A stretch of DNA of 64,000 nt from Impatiens glandulifera (Eukaryota > Streptophyta > Magnoliopsida > Ericales > Balsaminaceae). A model generated the notes under the pieces. It worked only from the letters and a program-made list of their open reading frames with translations, ran no database searches and was not told where the DNA came from. The position numbers were made by a program, and so were the translations under genes. How positions within the stretch are numbered: the stretch's first letter is position 1; every line of letters starts with the position of its first letter. Of this stretch, positions 46,768 through 60,100 are shown piece by piece. The DNA lies in NCBI RefSeq assembly GCF_907164915.1, contig NC_061863.1:45357382-45421381 (forward strand). Direction: 5' to 3'.

Positions 46768-46840
46768 TAAATATAAATATAAATATAAATGATGCTTAAT
46801 TTCAAAAGTGTCTCGGATTAATTTGAATAAATATATATGA
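43376..46840. other. Extremely AT-rich block
   Basis: Almost pure A/T with no gene. 44520-46720 resembles 50640-51945 in the same orientation. A TA microsatellite lies at about 46732-46761. Confidence 0.6.
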
Positions 46841-47227
46841 GAGTAAAGGATGAACAGTCTCATTCATAATGATAGAGAAGACGGCACACCCTTTAATAGG
46901 GGTTCTTTGCCACCTCCTTTTCCTCACAGCTCTTTTAAGTAAGGACGATTCTTTTCCTCACGGCGGTTATAACCCTATATGCATTTGTTGAGCTTCCCAA
47001 AAAAGGTTAAAGATTCCAACCGTTTTGGAAATACTAGTGGTGTGTTAAAAAATTATTTATTAAAAATGTGTAAATTGAGCCCGCTCTACGAAACAAGAGA
47101 GGTGATAAAGTCAAGCTATATTGACGAACGAGACGTTAGGCAATAAAGTGCTTTGATTTTTCACACTCTTAACTAGAAAATGTGTGAAATAAAATTAACT
47201 GATTATGTTTTTTTGTTAGGAAGAGTA
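46841..47227. other. Intergenic, nothing recognised
   Basis: More balanced base composition than its surroundings; no ORF or repeat that I can assign. Confidence 0.4.
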
Positions 47228-48118
47228 CACTAGTAAAAAATGCAAATTTATCGAGAATCATCGCCAAGAGTGAAACAATATCACCGAGGGTCAGGGGTGC
47301 TCTCGGTAAAAAAATAATTATAACTGAGAACAGAGGCTTGCTCTCGGTAAAAAAATAATTATAACTGAGAACAGAGGCTTGCTCTCGATAAAAAAGTTAT
47401 ATTTTGCCTCTGGTCGGTGTCATTTCTCTCTCTCTTATTCTCTCTTTAATTTTTTCGTTTCATTTCTTCTTATTTACCCTCTCTTTTTCACTTCATTATC
47501 CTAAGCTCAATCAGATTTAATCAAAACCACTAAACCAGATGTTCATTTAGCATTACGGCAGCGAGCATCAAAATCGCGTAGATCCCAATATGTTTTCTCT
47601 AGCGGCTCTTTGATATCTCCAGATCCAGATCTGAAGAAGTAGAAGATCCAGATTTTTAATGTCTCCAAAACTAGTCGCGAAGTGGTAAGAAGCTGTTGGC
47701 GTGATTTTTCTCTGATTTATTTGTGGCTTTTCCATGAAATCGTAAATTAGTCCACCATGATCGATTTGACCGAGACACTGAGAATACAGTTCATCTCCAG
47801 CCGCTCTTTCTCTCTTCTCCATGAAGTACAAAGCTCCAAGTGATAAAGTATTAAATAAATAAGAGAAATTATTTATTTATCTCCTATTATTTAGACTAAA
47901 TATAATAACTAATTCCTAAATTTTCTCAGTTATGTTTTCTATTACTATTATAAATAGATAAACTATTGTAAAGATTACTCATTCAATCTATAATATTATT
48001 TCAATTTTTATTTAAGACTCAATCAAATAGTTCTTGTTTATTTTATCAACTCTAGAAATCAAACTTGGCATAATACTCCTCGTCATGGGATCTTTCTTCG
48101 TCCAAATTCTTAATTCAC

Positions 48119-48600
48119 TCTTGTTGTCTACTCTGATGTTGACTGGGCAGGATGTCTTAATGATCATCGTTCAACAATTGGATTTTGTATTTTTCTAGGT
48201 GACAACCTCGTTTCTTGGAATTCTAATAAACAACAAGTAGTTGCTCGCTCTAGTACTGAATATGAATATTGTGCTCTTGCATATACAACTATTAATCTTT
48301 GTTGGATACAATCTCTACTTAGTGAACTTTGAGTTTCACTTTCTTCTTCCCCAATTCTATGGTGTGATAATATTGGTGTCGCATTCTTATCAGCAAACTC
48401 AGTATTTCATGCTCGCACAAAACATATTGAAATCGATTTTCACTTTGTTCGAGAAAATGTTGCTCGTAAACAACTACTCATCCAGTACATTTCTACTTAA
48501 GATCAAGTCACTGATATCTTCACTAAAGGTCTTTCTTCTCATCGATTTTCTCTTTTACGTAGCAAACTCACGGTTTGTGCATCACCATTTCGCTTGAAGA
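48119..48600 (+). pseudogene. Copia RNase H remnant, copy 1
   Basis: Reads [70 protein letters not shown] and DIFTKGLSSHRF, with stops after LLSEL and QYIST. Only the RNase H end of pol is present. Confidence 0.8.
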
Positions 48601-48889
48601 GGGATGATAAAGTATTAAATAAATAAGAGAAATTATTTATTTATCTCCTATTATTTAGACTAAATATAATAACTAATTCCTAAGTTTTCTCAAATTAGTT
48701 ATCTTTTCTATTACTATTATAAATAGATAAACTATTGTAAAGATTACTCATTCAATCAATAATATTATTTTAATCTTTCTATTCAAGAACTCAATCAAAT
48801 AGTTCTTGTTTATTTTATCAACTTTAGAAATCAAACTTGATATAATACTCCTTGTCATGGATCTTTCTTCGTTCAAATTCTCATTTCAC

Positions 48890-49352
48890 TCTTGCTGCCT
48901 ACTCTGATGCTGGGTAGAATGTCCTGATGATCGTCGTTCAACAACTAGATTTTGTATTTTTCTAGGTGACCTCATTTCTTAGAATTCTAAGAAACAACAA
49001 GTAGTTGCTCGTTCTAGTACTGAATCTGAATATTGTACTCTTGCATATACAACTGTTGATCTTTGTTGGATACAATCTCTATTTAGTGAACTTTGAGTTT
49101 CACTTTCTTCTTCCCCAATTCTATGGTGTGATAATATTAGTGTCGCATTCTTATCAGTAAACTCAGTATTTCATGCTCGCACAAAACATATTGAAATCGA
49201 TTTTCACTTTGTTCGGGAAAATGTTGCTCGTAAACAACTACTCATCTAGTACATTTCTACTGAAGATAAGTGGCTGATATCTTCACCAAAGGTCTTTCTT
49301 CTCATCGATTTGCTCTTTTACGTAGCAAACTCATGCATCACCATTTCGCTTG
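48890..49352 (+). pseudogene. Copia RNase H remnant, copy 2
   Basis: Same interior as copy 1 with extra small deletions (near 48915 and 48970) and a further shift near 49270. It shares the LLSEL-type stop, so the two copies come from one already broken ancestor. Confidence 0.75.
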
Positions 49353-49569
49353 AAGAGGGATGATAAAGTATTAAATAAATAAGAGAAATTATTTATTTAT
49401 CTCTTATTATTTAGACTAAATATAATAACTAATTCCTAACTTTTCTCAAATTAGTTATTTTTTCTATTACTATTATAAATATTATAAATAGATAAACTAT
49501 TGTAAAGATTACTCATTCAATCAATGATATTATTGTTTATTTTATCAATTCTAAAAACCAAACTCCAAG

Positions 49570-50020
49570 GTTCAACTGTTTGATTCATCCGTGTCTATTC
49601 TATAACAAAGATCAAGTTAGTCTTGTAAATGCTATGATTGTTGTTGCGCGCTTAATTCTTCAACTTGATTGTTCAATTAATCTTAATGTGAATCTACAGA
49701 TTTGATGCTCAGCAAGGTTGAATTCCGATAAGTAATGTTCTTTATTCATGTATCTGTTTGCTTTGCTTGATTTAATATTTTTCTTGCTGGATTCGGTTGA
49801 ATTTACTTTGAAATTGAAATTTCAGCGGCAGGTTGTGGATAGAAAAGAGGGATGGCGAGTTGTGTAAAGGAGGATGAGAAAAACGAAAGGAAACCCTAAT
49901 ATAAACCCTAATGGAGATTGGCGGAAGAATGATATGAAGGAAGGAGGGTGAAACCAAATGGAGATTTCAAAATTATTATTTACGAGAGTATTTACTCTAC
50001 CTTTGGTAAAAAAATTAAAA
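49570..50020 (+). other. Interior of CACTA-like element 2
   Basis: No supported gene; short minus-strand ORFs at 49772-50037 show no features. Confidence 0.4.
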
Positions 50021-50165
50021 TTATATCTGAGAGCCACAACTACTCTCGGTGAAATCTATTTTTTCTTCACCGACAATACTATCATCGACATTGTCCAAGA
50101 GCATTTATCGCCCTCGACGAAAACAATCACCAAGAAGATTTTGGCTTTCTCCACGAGTTTATGCC

Positions 50166-52000
50166 TTACCTAATAATTATATATATATAATACACTCATT
50201 TTTTACACTAAATTGTATAGTTTATATATTTTAATAAATGCCTTTATATATAAAATCTTCTTATTTCACATATTATTCAATAAATAATTGTTTTTTTAGA
50301 GAAAAAATTAAAAATAATTAACGTATACTTTAATAAATAATAAAATATATTATAAGTTAAATTTGAATAATAATAATAATACTCATTATTCTACTTATTT
50401 TTGAAGCGCGGGAATAATTAATTTATGACAAAATAAATAATAATTTAGATTTAAATAATTTAACTCAATATATTTCATTTTTATTATTAAATAAATAATT
50501 ATTTTATAACTATTGTTCCATTTCAAAAATAATGTTTTCGAACAAATAAAACCCAATTATATAACAAATATATAAAAATATATAAGATAAATGATGGTTA
50601 ATATATAAATGAATTTGAAATTAATTTATTTGTAAATATTATAAAAAAGATTAAAAAAATAAAAATGACATAAATTAAATAATAATTGATATATAAAAAT
50701 TAAATAATATTCAAGTAAAAGAATTAAATAAAACCAATTATTTTAAAAAACTACTACTTGATAAAAAAAAAAAACCTAATATAATAATATAATTGCAAAT
50801 TATTTTAAAAAAATATATTATTAACAGAATGTTTTAAAACTTTAATAATAATAAAAGAATTATGATAAGTTTAAATTATTATTATTTTTTAAATAAAAAT
50901 TAATTGAAATTTATTATAACCACATAAAGATATTTTAATTGAAATTTTATATTATTTAAAATTAAATTAACAATGAAAATTAAACTATTGTTTATATTAT
51001 AATAACTAAATAAAAAGTAATATTATTAAGTGAAAACAAATTTAAAATATTAAAAAGTTAAAACTTAATTTTTTTTTTTAAAATCAAATATATTTGTAAT
51101 AACATTTAAAAATAATTTTATTAATTAAAATATATTTTTAAGAATTAAATATATTTTTAATAAATATTATATATAAATGATTAATTAGAAGAAAATTTTC
51201 TATTAATTAATTATATATATATTAAATAAAAATATATTTATGTAAGAGGATTTAATTTAAATAAAATATCATAAAAATATATAATTCAATTAAAATATAT
51301 TTATATAAATGGATTTAATTTAAATAAAATATATTAAAATAGAAAATTATAAATTAATTAAATAAATGAATTTTTTTTTTTAATAAAGTAAAAAATATAA
51401 AACATAAGAATAAGTTACAAAACATTATAATAAGATTGTTAAAATATGATAAATAAAATAAAATGTATAAATTAATTATTTAAATTTAGAAAAAATATAA
51501 ATTAAATATTTTAGTTAAATAATTTATTAATAAAATAAATTTGAAATTATTTAAATATAAATATATTATAAAATAAAATTAAAAAATGATTAATTATTAA
51601 GATATTTTATTAAATATATAAATAAAAGATGTAAATAAAAGGAGATGACAATTATTAAAATTAAAATAAAACAATTAAACTTCACATAATCTTTTTCTAA
51701 ATAAAAATATTTAATTATTTTTGTAATTGAATAAAATAAATAAATGTTTTTAAAATATAATATATTTTATTTTTTAAATAACTTAATACATATAGAATTT
51801 GAGTAAAAATCAAATAAATTATATTTATGTTTTTTTAAATTAAAATAATATATATGTAACTTGTAAATTTCATTGAAACCATTAAAATATGGTAATAATT
51901 TGATGAGTAATTAAAAAAATCTCATTTATTAATAGATCGTAAACTCAGTGTTAGAATTTCACAACTATAAATTCATACAAAACTTTAAATATAACACTAT
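50166..52000. other. Second extremely AT-rich block
   Basis: No gene. 50640-51945 matches the first AT-rich block in the same order, for instance the segment with GAATTTGAGTAAAAA and CATTGAAACCATT (51790-51890 versus 46590-46680). Confidence 0.6.
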
Positions 52001-53667
52001 TATTCAAACATAGAAGATAGATTTAAAAAATCCTAATAATTATAAATAGATCTAATAAAAAAGAGAAAGAAGAGGAAGAAACCAATTAGGTAGTGATTTT
52101 AGCCTCACATCACCAAATATAATACCTTAGTTTTTAAGAAATTTTAATTGGTATATTTTAATTAATACCTAACTTATTTATAATTACCTGTAAAATTAAT
52201 TATTTAATTATTTCAATTAAACTTATTTAATTAATTATCATCTCTAATTTAATCCCATACTCATAACATGTTATAAAATATATCTAATGATCATATATGT
52301 CTATCTACAACCTATTCCATACTCTTAAAAGTATATTTTTTTTCTAATTAAACTTAAACTTAAACTTTTAACATATAAATGAAAATATTTATTTATTATG
52401 TAAGATAAAAATAATTAAATTAAAAAATATATATAATAATATTATTTTTTTATCTCATATTTTCAATAAATAAGATAAAGATATTTAAAATGATAAACTT
52501 GTAATATATTTATGCAAAGAAGGGAGGAGATGGGCTCAAGCACTTTTGTGCATATCCAATTTATATCTCTGAAATTAATTTGGCCCAAAATGAAAGAAAA
52601 AATAGTAATAGTAATTCTTAATAGCATATTTAAATTCGAGCTTAACTTTTATTTATTTTGAAGATTAATACATAGATCAGTCTTGAATTCTAGTTAAAAG
52701 TATGTATAATTTTGAAATAAATTATTTATATTGTTAAAATGGTAATATCCCTTCCCTCTCTATCTCTCTATGTACCTTTCAAGTTTATAAATGAATGTTT
52801 AAATGTCAATTTTAAGTTGTTTTGAAATTTTGGTTAATTTATATATTGGCTCAATATTAGAGGTGAAAGCCATTTATAATCAGAAACAAGATAAACTAGA
52901 TCCACTTGGTCAAGCCTTTCGAAGTTGAAGATTAACATAAAATGGTAAAGATGTTGTTCAGAGGGTTCAAAATATGTATTACTTCTGAAGATGAAAGTAT
53001 TAAACACATCGCTTCCAAAGTTTGAGAAGCTCTAAGAACCGGGGGAGGGAGAATAATATTAATCGATACAAGAGTGAGTGTTGGCTTACTCATTTTGGTG
53101 GTATGGTTCTATTACTAATTCAACGGAGTATCCATAAAAGTCATCGAAGACAACATTCTCTCTATGCATAGGTTTTTGACAGAAACGAGTTCATTGTATT
53201 GAAAACTTCAAATAAATCCTCTAAATCCTAAGTACAATCTCCTTGACATCTTTAATAGAAAAACATTACAATGCTATAAGGTATCTTACTAATCCTATCA
53301 AAAGACTATACTTAGAGGCTTAAAGACGGTCTTCATGTTTCTCCTAAAACATTTGTGCATGATTCTTGTTTATGTTGTTGTTTGTCTACATGAATTTACA
53401 AACTGTTGTCATCTTCCTCGCCAGAACCTTTCTTCAAAAGAAAATTAAATAAATTTGAGACTAATTTCTTCAGTAACATAAAAACACAAAACTGATCTAA
53501 ATCCAACCATCTAACATTAAAAAAACTACATTTCTTACCTGGTTTAATAATATGCTGAAATGTTACCAGCTTTGCTCTGGCTTATGTTGAATATAGTATA
53601 AAAGGCACTGCAAAAATAGTTTTAAGTAGTAAGTAATTTGAACATACCCATAAGATGTTATGTTTTG
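52001..53667. other. Intergenic, nothing recognised
   Basis: AT-rich; includes the 3' flank of the syntaxin-like gene. No ORF with protein features. Confidence 0.45.
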
Positions 53668-54795
53668 TCAGATATGATGTAATTGGAACATACCCATAAG
53701 AAACGCAACCAGCGTTAGTGCAAACTTCAACCGAGCTGAACTAAATTGAAAACTTAGAGGAATAGTTTGCAATTCTCTTAGCCGCCATCCATGGATCTGT
53801 CAAGCCAGACAACTATATTAATCAATGGAAGAAGAAGAAGAAACAGTCCACATAACAATAATATATATTTACCTGATTTAGGCAGTTGTTAATCCTTCTG
53901 AAACGCAACCAATTTGACAAGAGTGGTTTTGATTCCTTATCTTTAATTAGCATCACCTCAAAGCTCTGAAGTGGTGATTCTTTCCTTTCATCGTCAGCAA
54001 CTCCAATTTTCCAAGAACCTGTAGTTGGTGAACTCCATGTTCTTAGTTGTGTATCATCTGATGTTCCAGTAAACACTTCTTCTTCCTCTTCAGGTTCTAT
54101 ATCTATGACACTATCACTACTACTAACGATAATTCCTTCTTTTGGATTAATCTGTGATGTCGGAAGAGACCCAGATAGAAAAGCAGCTAAATCGTCGCGA
54201 TCATCTTCATCTAAATGTATCCACCTAAGCGGTTTCTTCCCATCTTCAATTAAAAAGTTCCTTAAAGCTGTTTCCACCCGAGAAATCTGATTTTCAATAA
54301 CATTAATGAATTCTCTATGTCTTGTTGCAGCTGTATCATCACTGCTGAGTTTTCTGTAACTCGACCTAACAGCTCTTTCAAACTCATCCAACTGTTTACA
54401 GTAATTCCATTTGAACAAAATAAGCTTTTTTATCTATATAGTAAAGAATAAAAATTTGTTTGAAAAATAGAAGACCAACAAACCTGCCATTTTGCTGTTC
54501 CTAAAGAAGTTTGAAGCTCCCTGCACAGTTCATCCAAACCTTCTGCTGCTAAACCTCCAATTTTCATCCTTTGCCATGTCCTGTATGATGATTCCATTCT
54601 GGAATCATCACCATCAATGATTTGTACGAGAAATTCTATTAATTTAAACTAAATTTCAATCAAATCAGATACTGAAACACATAAACCCTAAATCGGAAAA
54701 CGAAAAACATACATATCGGCTGATTGCTGAATCTCTTCTGCAGCTGAAAAGAATGCATCTTTTTGCCATTGATCAAAACTGTTAGCAAGCAGCAT
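53668..54795 (-). CDS. Syntaxin-6 N-domain membrane protein (281 aa, 4 exons)
   Basis: Exons on the minus strand: 54713-54795, 54484-54598, 53873-54391, 53668-53796 (83+115+519+129 nt, 282 codons with stop). All introns are GT-AG. Residues about 5-100 match the syntaxin-6 N-terminal domain (FDQWQKDAFFSAAEEIQQSA, MESSYRTWQRM, LGTAKWQLDEFERAVRSSY, HREFINVIENQISRVE). An acidic middle follows. The last exon encodes IHGWRLRELQTIPLSF and a hydrophobic tail LKFALTLVAFLMGMF, a single C-terminal membrane anchor. I see no Qc-SNARE motif, so it is a tail-anchored relative of SYP6-type syntaxins, not a fusion SNARE; it probably acts in Golgi/endosome traffic. Start: the ATG just before MLLANSFDQW is the first in frame after the leader. 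Confidence 0.88.
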
Positions 54796-54960
54796 CGAGG
54801 GTTTTGGTGGAAATCGTGTCTAATTTCTGAAACGCTTAAAGGGTTAAGATGTTGCTATTCTCTTTCTTCTTTCCCCTTTCTCTCTTCTTTACAACTTGCA
54901 ATGGAGAAGAGAGAGAGAGAGAGATTGAGACGTTCAATCAAACTCCAAACAGTATTTATT
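54796..54960 (-). promoter_or_regulatory. 5' leader of syntaxin-like gene with GA/CT repeat
   Basis: A GA run (CT on the sense strand) at about 54905-54925, a common plant 5' UTR or Y-patch feature. No clear TATA box chosen. Confidence 0.45.
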
Positions 54961-57131
54961 ATCTTTCTTTTTTTTTCATCAACCCTTTTCCGATGATATG
55001 TGCTTCTTAATTTATATCTGTTACCTCGCTGGCATCGAATTTTTCTAGATACAAATATTTCCTTTTTTTTCATAAAGAAAATATTTTTGATTTTTTTTTG
55101 TTTTTTAAAAGTATAAATTGCATTATTTTTTGGATGAATAATTTTAGAGTCAATTAAGGTATTAAAATAATACAATTATATAGAGTCAATTATTGGTCTA
55201 AGAGAACATTTTGTCTAGATTTAATTATCTTATTTTATGTATTGTGTTTTTCATATTATTTATATGTTGTCATTTTCCTTAAATTATTATTATAATGTCT
55301 TACCTAATTTCAATTTTAACTTAAGAATAATTTGATTGAAGTGAAAAAAAACAGATCACAACAAATAAAAAAATGAAGCTATTTTGTGATTAATTAATTA
55401 GAATCATATCTAGTTAGATATCATTTCTTCAATTTCATTTGTAGTATTTCTTAATCAATTTATTAGCTTATTTTGGATTGGTTAGTTATTTTATTTTAAA
55501 ATTTACTGTGAATAATGAATCTATTTTCATACATCTTCATTATTTATATATAAATATTTTATTTATTTAAAAAATTGTTAATAGTGATTAATTTTGAAAA
55601 ATTATAATTTATTTATTTTTGAAAAAAAAATAATATATAATAAAATAAAAAATAAATGATATTAATATTAAGTAATATAGGTAAGAATATAAAAGGAGAT
55701 TGTATGGGATGATCTCTCAATTACATAAGGGAATGTCTCTTATATAGACATTAAATTAAACTTATAAAGAAACTAATATAATATCGATATTATCACAATT
55801 TATTATATTGTGATAATATATATTATATTTTGATTATATTATATTGATTAATTATTAATTAATGAGAATATGTTTGATTATAAAGTTTAAAAAAAATATC
55901 TTTTAATAATTATCCATTATTCGACATTAGAGCAATCTTTAGTTAGTTAAGAACATCTTTAGATATACATAAGATCCCTCCAAGTTTTAAAATCTTAAGA
56001 TGATGTCAAATAGTTACTCTTTTAGTAAAGCTTTTGGGTGGAAACTTAGTTGGATTATGTGTTTTCCACATTGGATGGGAATTGGGATTCATTCAAGTGG
56101 ATTAAACAATTTTAAAAAAAATACTTTCCATTTCCTCGATTATTCGAAACTTTCTTCCCTTCCCTTCCCTATTTTCTAGCAGTTTGCCATAACTGGATAA
56201 GTATTTTTTGTCATTTCCCCCAATGAAATTTACCATTAGCATCAGTTGGGTGAGAGTCGGTAGTGGGTCATGGAGGGTGAGCTGGTGAGGAAGCAACGTA
56301 TGACCACTATTAGTTTGGCAAGAAGAGTGTGTATTTCGTGTGGGTCACACTCACATTCAACAAACAAAAAATCACAACCTGTCTTTGCGAACCCACGATT
56401 TAAATTCCTCTTTCGATATGAATCTATCTCACAACAAAAATACGCCAATACCAACAAAAAGACAACCATTCCTGTTCCAGCTTGTTTTTCTCACCTGTTT
56501 GCTAATACCGACAGTTTCATCATAAAGGTCATTGCAACTAGACACTTTTGTTTTGCAATATCATAATAAACACAACACCACTCAAGTCCCAACCAGATAC
56601 TTTTGTTGTTTCTTAATTCAATTTCCCATAGTGGTTCACCCATTTTCAAAAGCAAAAAGAAAATCACCTATTTAATTATATCTAATTAGTAAAAGCAAGA
56701 TTTTTCTATTATGAAATATGACCACATGTTGGTATCTTATGTGTAAATTAGGTGGTCACACTACCACCACCAGCTCTATAATGAAAAATAATTCAAGGGA
56801 ATATCTTTCTTTCTAAAGTTGGTACCATTTTATATCCATATAATAAATTGCATACAGTCAACTCCTCTTTCCAAATAAAATACTAATATCATCTTACAGT
56901 TACCACAATCAACTCTAAAACCAAATAAAATACACCTCTTCTTCTCCTTTTTTTTTAATCCCACAAAAGAATAGCATAATTGTGGGATAAGCCCTAATTT
57001 CCCCTTAAAAAATAATTGAAAAGAGTGAGACTCTTAAGGGAATTCCCTTAAAGATTATTATCCATAAAGAAAATTGTGGCTTTGACATTTTTTTTTAGTT
57101 CCCTTCTCCTTGTGCTAGGGTTTCCCTAACT
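54961..57131. other. Intergenic region between the two genes
   Basis: AT-rich; no supported gene. It holds the promoter of the syntaxin-like gene and the 3' UTR of the SET gene. Small ORFs around 56102-56566 overlap on both strands and have no features. Confidence 0.5.
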
Positions 57132-60100
57132 CTAAGACCCATATTTCTGTAATTCATTTTGCACTAACTTGATACCAGATGAGCAAGAGTTAACTACTGA
57201 TGAGACGGTTTTCCTTTGTAAATCTTTGAACTCCAATGCTAACTTTACGTCCCAACTGGTATTTTCAAGACTATCAAGAGAGAAAATATTCTAATTTAGA
57301 AGCAGAACTTGTAATTGCATCTTTAAGAACACAAAAATGAAAAAAGAGGGTAGGGATCTTCTACATGGAGCTGTGTTACCTGTCATCATTATTTGTTTGT
57401 CCCAGATTTTCCAACATGTCTTCAAATGTAGAGCTGAGGACCTCTAGAATTTCTAAGTCAATTTCTAATCTCTCCTGTTTACCAGATTAAACAAAAAAAA
57501 AAGTGAAACTGTTGAAAGCAAAACAACAGGGAGAAATGCCCAAGTAAAAAAGTGTCATTACTTTTTCTTTTTTTTACATTTTGAAATATTAAATACAAAG
57601 GATAGTGTTTAGTGATTTAACCCAAATAATCCATCTTTTTTTCTCAATCAAACAAGGTTTCTTTCAAAAAGAAAAAACAATTTATTTCAAAAACAAATCC
57701 TACATCAAACAAGCTCCTAGATACTCCAATAATAAAACAATTAAATCACATCCTTCTTTTCCTTTCCACCTTTCTTTATCTTAGGATGGTTGCTTGTATG
57801 ATTTGTGGTCAACCAATATTAGGACAAAGCTTTAATTTTTCAAACATTTCAATCACATACTGCAGTAATGAAATACAGAAAATGAGAAACAGTTACCTGG
57901 TCATTGGTTTTGGTTTCATGTGAAGAAGATTGAACTCTACGGAAATGATCCAACAAAGGAATAGGTAGCCCATAATGAAAAATACCATGGTTCTTTGCAA
58001 GCCAAGTGCCTCGTAACATGTGTGTAGTCCAGCCAGACAAAGAAGGTTTAGTGCTGACATCTGATCCAGCATCTATATCTGCAATTAATGTTTACATCCA
58101 TGAACTGAGACACACCGTGGTGATAATTAAGGAACTGTAGAGAATGTAAAGCTTTTAATAAATGAACATATCATATGTTATTAATTATGAATTACCAAGA
58201 GGAATTGTATCATGAAGATTGACCCCATCTGGTAAGAATCCATAGAAGGTAACAAGATGAGAGCTGGAGAGGCTCCCATAGCTGAGGTAACATTGTTCTC
58301 CAGCATTACATGGTCTTGAAAGAGGAAACTTTAGCGAATTTGTGGTAGAGTCTACTTTACCATAGCGTAGTATGTGTGGGACAATCTGCCATGATAATTA
58401 TATAGAACACAGGTTGAGCAAGGTTCTTCAGCAAAATATTAGGATGGTAAGAAGCTAGAGAAATTAATGAAACATATCAAGTCCATGATGAATGCATGTA
58501 TGTACATAATCAGCCCTAGCCAGCTAGACATAACAATGACTGCGCACATACATACACAACATTCTTATCAGTATGATGACACATCTTTTTGTTTTGGAGG
58601 AATTTGGGAAGAGCTTATAGAGGCAGATTGATTATATTTTCAGGCATACAAATGATGGTTCATCCAAACAGATGCATAATTGCTGCCATCTAGTTTTGTA
58701 CTAACTTGAAGTATTTCAAGTATCTTTTAAGAAGACATATCTACAAGCGTTTTAGACAAGAGATTTTTGTGACCGTTAGCATAACATAGTAGAACAGACA
58801 TGTAGAGGGTAGCATACATTGTGATTGAGAAAGCCTGCCACAGGAACTAAGCAAGTCCGCAACTTGTCATTAGGAAACATTACTTTCATGCCATTGGAGT
58901 ACCAAAGTTCACATGCCCATAAGAACTGCTCCCATGTGTAAATTTCTGCTGGAAATATATCAGGGTATGTGTTGGTTAATGTAGGAAATAGCTCATTATA
59001 CTGAGTCCGCAAGTGCTGCAACAGAACAAAATCACAATTAATAACTGCATCATGCAATGCAAATGTAATATCATATGAAGACAAATCCACTGGAAGCATA
59101 TAAAATAAAATCCAACCTAGAGTTGGAAATATACATCACATAGTTGCCCACAATCTCATGATGATTCTCAGTATTCAAACAAGGACATTTCATTTTCACA
59201 TGACAATGGAACTAAGAAAGCACAAGAAAATGTATATTCAAGAACGATGTGGAGCTGGATGAACAGTTAAGATTGTCCTTGTCTAAGCTTTCACCATATC
59301 ACATTTAGCATACTCATTATTAAGGTCATCTCAGATTCTTCAGTTACTTATTTTAGCAGACAATAATTTTAAGACCCTAAACTTTGGCTTTTCTCAATAT
59401 TGCCACATTTCTTCAACAAAGGAAGTTATCCTGAGTTTCAAAATTTCTTTGAGAAATATAGCATCCCCTAACATCTCTAAGAACTTTGATGCATGCCTAA
59501 GCAAACAGGTTCAAGAAAATGTAGTTATTCCATTTTCAGCTGCCTGCAAGGCAATGAAAACCAAACATCAAATTTATAAGGAATAGTAGATTAAAAAGGT
59601 TTATAAATGCAACCTCTTTTGCTTGAACTATCTCTTCCAACAACAAGGTTCCATCTAAAGCCATTATTGCATCCATGCCAAAGCTCAGACCTGTCTTAGA
59701 AAGGTAGGGCCAATTGAGAAAGAGAAATCAAGAGCTAGATACAAGTTACACAAGAATAATAGTTGAAATTTTGTTTAACAAAATTATATGTCAAAGAACA
59801 TAAATAATGTAGGAACTCATAACTGTGCCAAAAGAAGATAGAAAAGAGAGCCAAAAAATTACTATGCGTACAAAATATCAACAAATTTGAGTAGGGAGAT
59901 AAACTTATTCTTTTGTTTTAAACAACATGTGTTGCTTGTACATAAGAGTTATATGTTATCTTGCTCAAGAAAATTGTTCAAACTTAAGTTGAATTAATAA
60001 CAGGTTTTGTTAAGACGCTAACATAATACATTAGATTAAACATCTTTTAGCAATTTTTTATAAGTAAACAAAAGCATTTCCATCTCTTATGAATAATTTC

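Larger units (their letters stand above)
47841..49564 (+). mobile_element. Copia relic with LTR-RNaseH-LTR-RNaseH-LTR structure
   Basis: Three direct LTRs (47841-48065, 48605-48837, 49361-49564) alternate with two copies of a short interior that contains only RNase H. The whole is flanked by CCAAG (47836-47840, 49565-49569). Each interior ends in the purine tract GAAGAGGGA before TGATAAAGTATT. The LTR right edge is set by the duplication, since it does not end in CA. Confidence 0.75.
47228..50165 (+). mobile_element. CACTA-like element 2 (non-autonomous, decayed right end)
   Basis: The left terminus CACTAGTAAAAAATG at 47228 is followed by subterminal CTCTCGGT/ACCGAGGG repeats (47270-47410, including a 59 bp tandem duplication). 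The right end around 50020-50165 has the same kind of repeats (CTCTCGGTGAAA, CCCTCGACG), but the final CTAGTG is changed. It hosts the copia relic at 47841-49564. No transposase seen. Confidence 0.55.

Noticed and set aside
47568..47831. 87 aa minus-strand ORF
   Set aside because: Inside the CACTA-like element arm, with no recognisable motif.
56102..56566. Overlapping small ORFs on both strands between the two genes
   Set aside because: Mutually antisense, low complexity, and no splice or domain evidence.
58776..58817. Extending SET exon 8 past 58818 in the open frame
   Set aside because: The GT donor at 58817-58816 joins in phase to 58385, giving the conserved SET motif; the read-through residues do not match the family.
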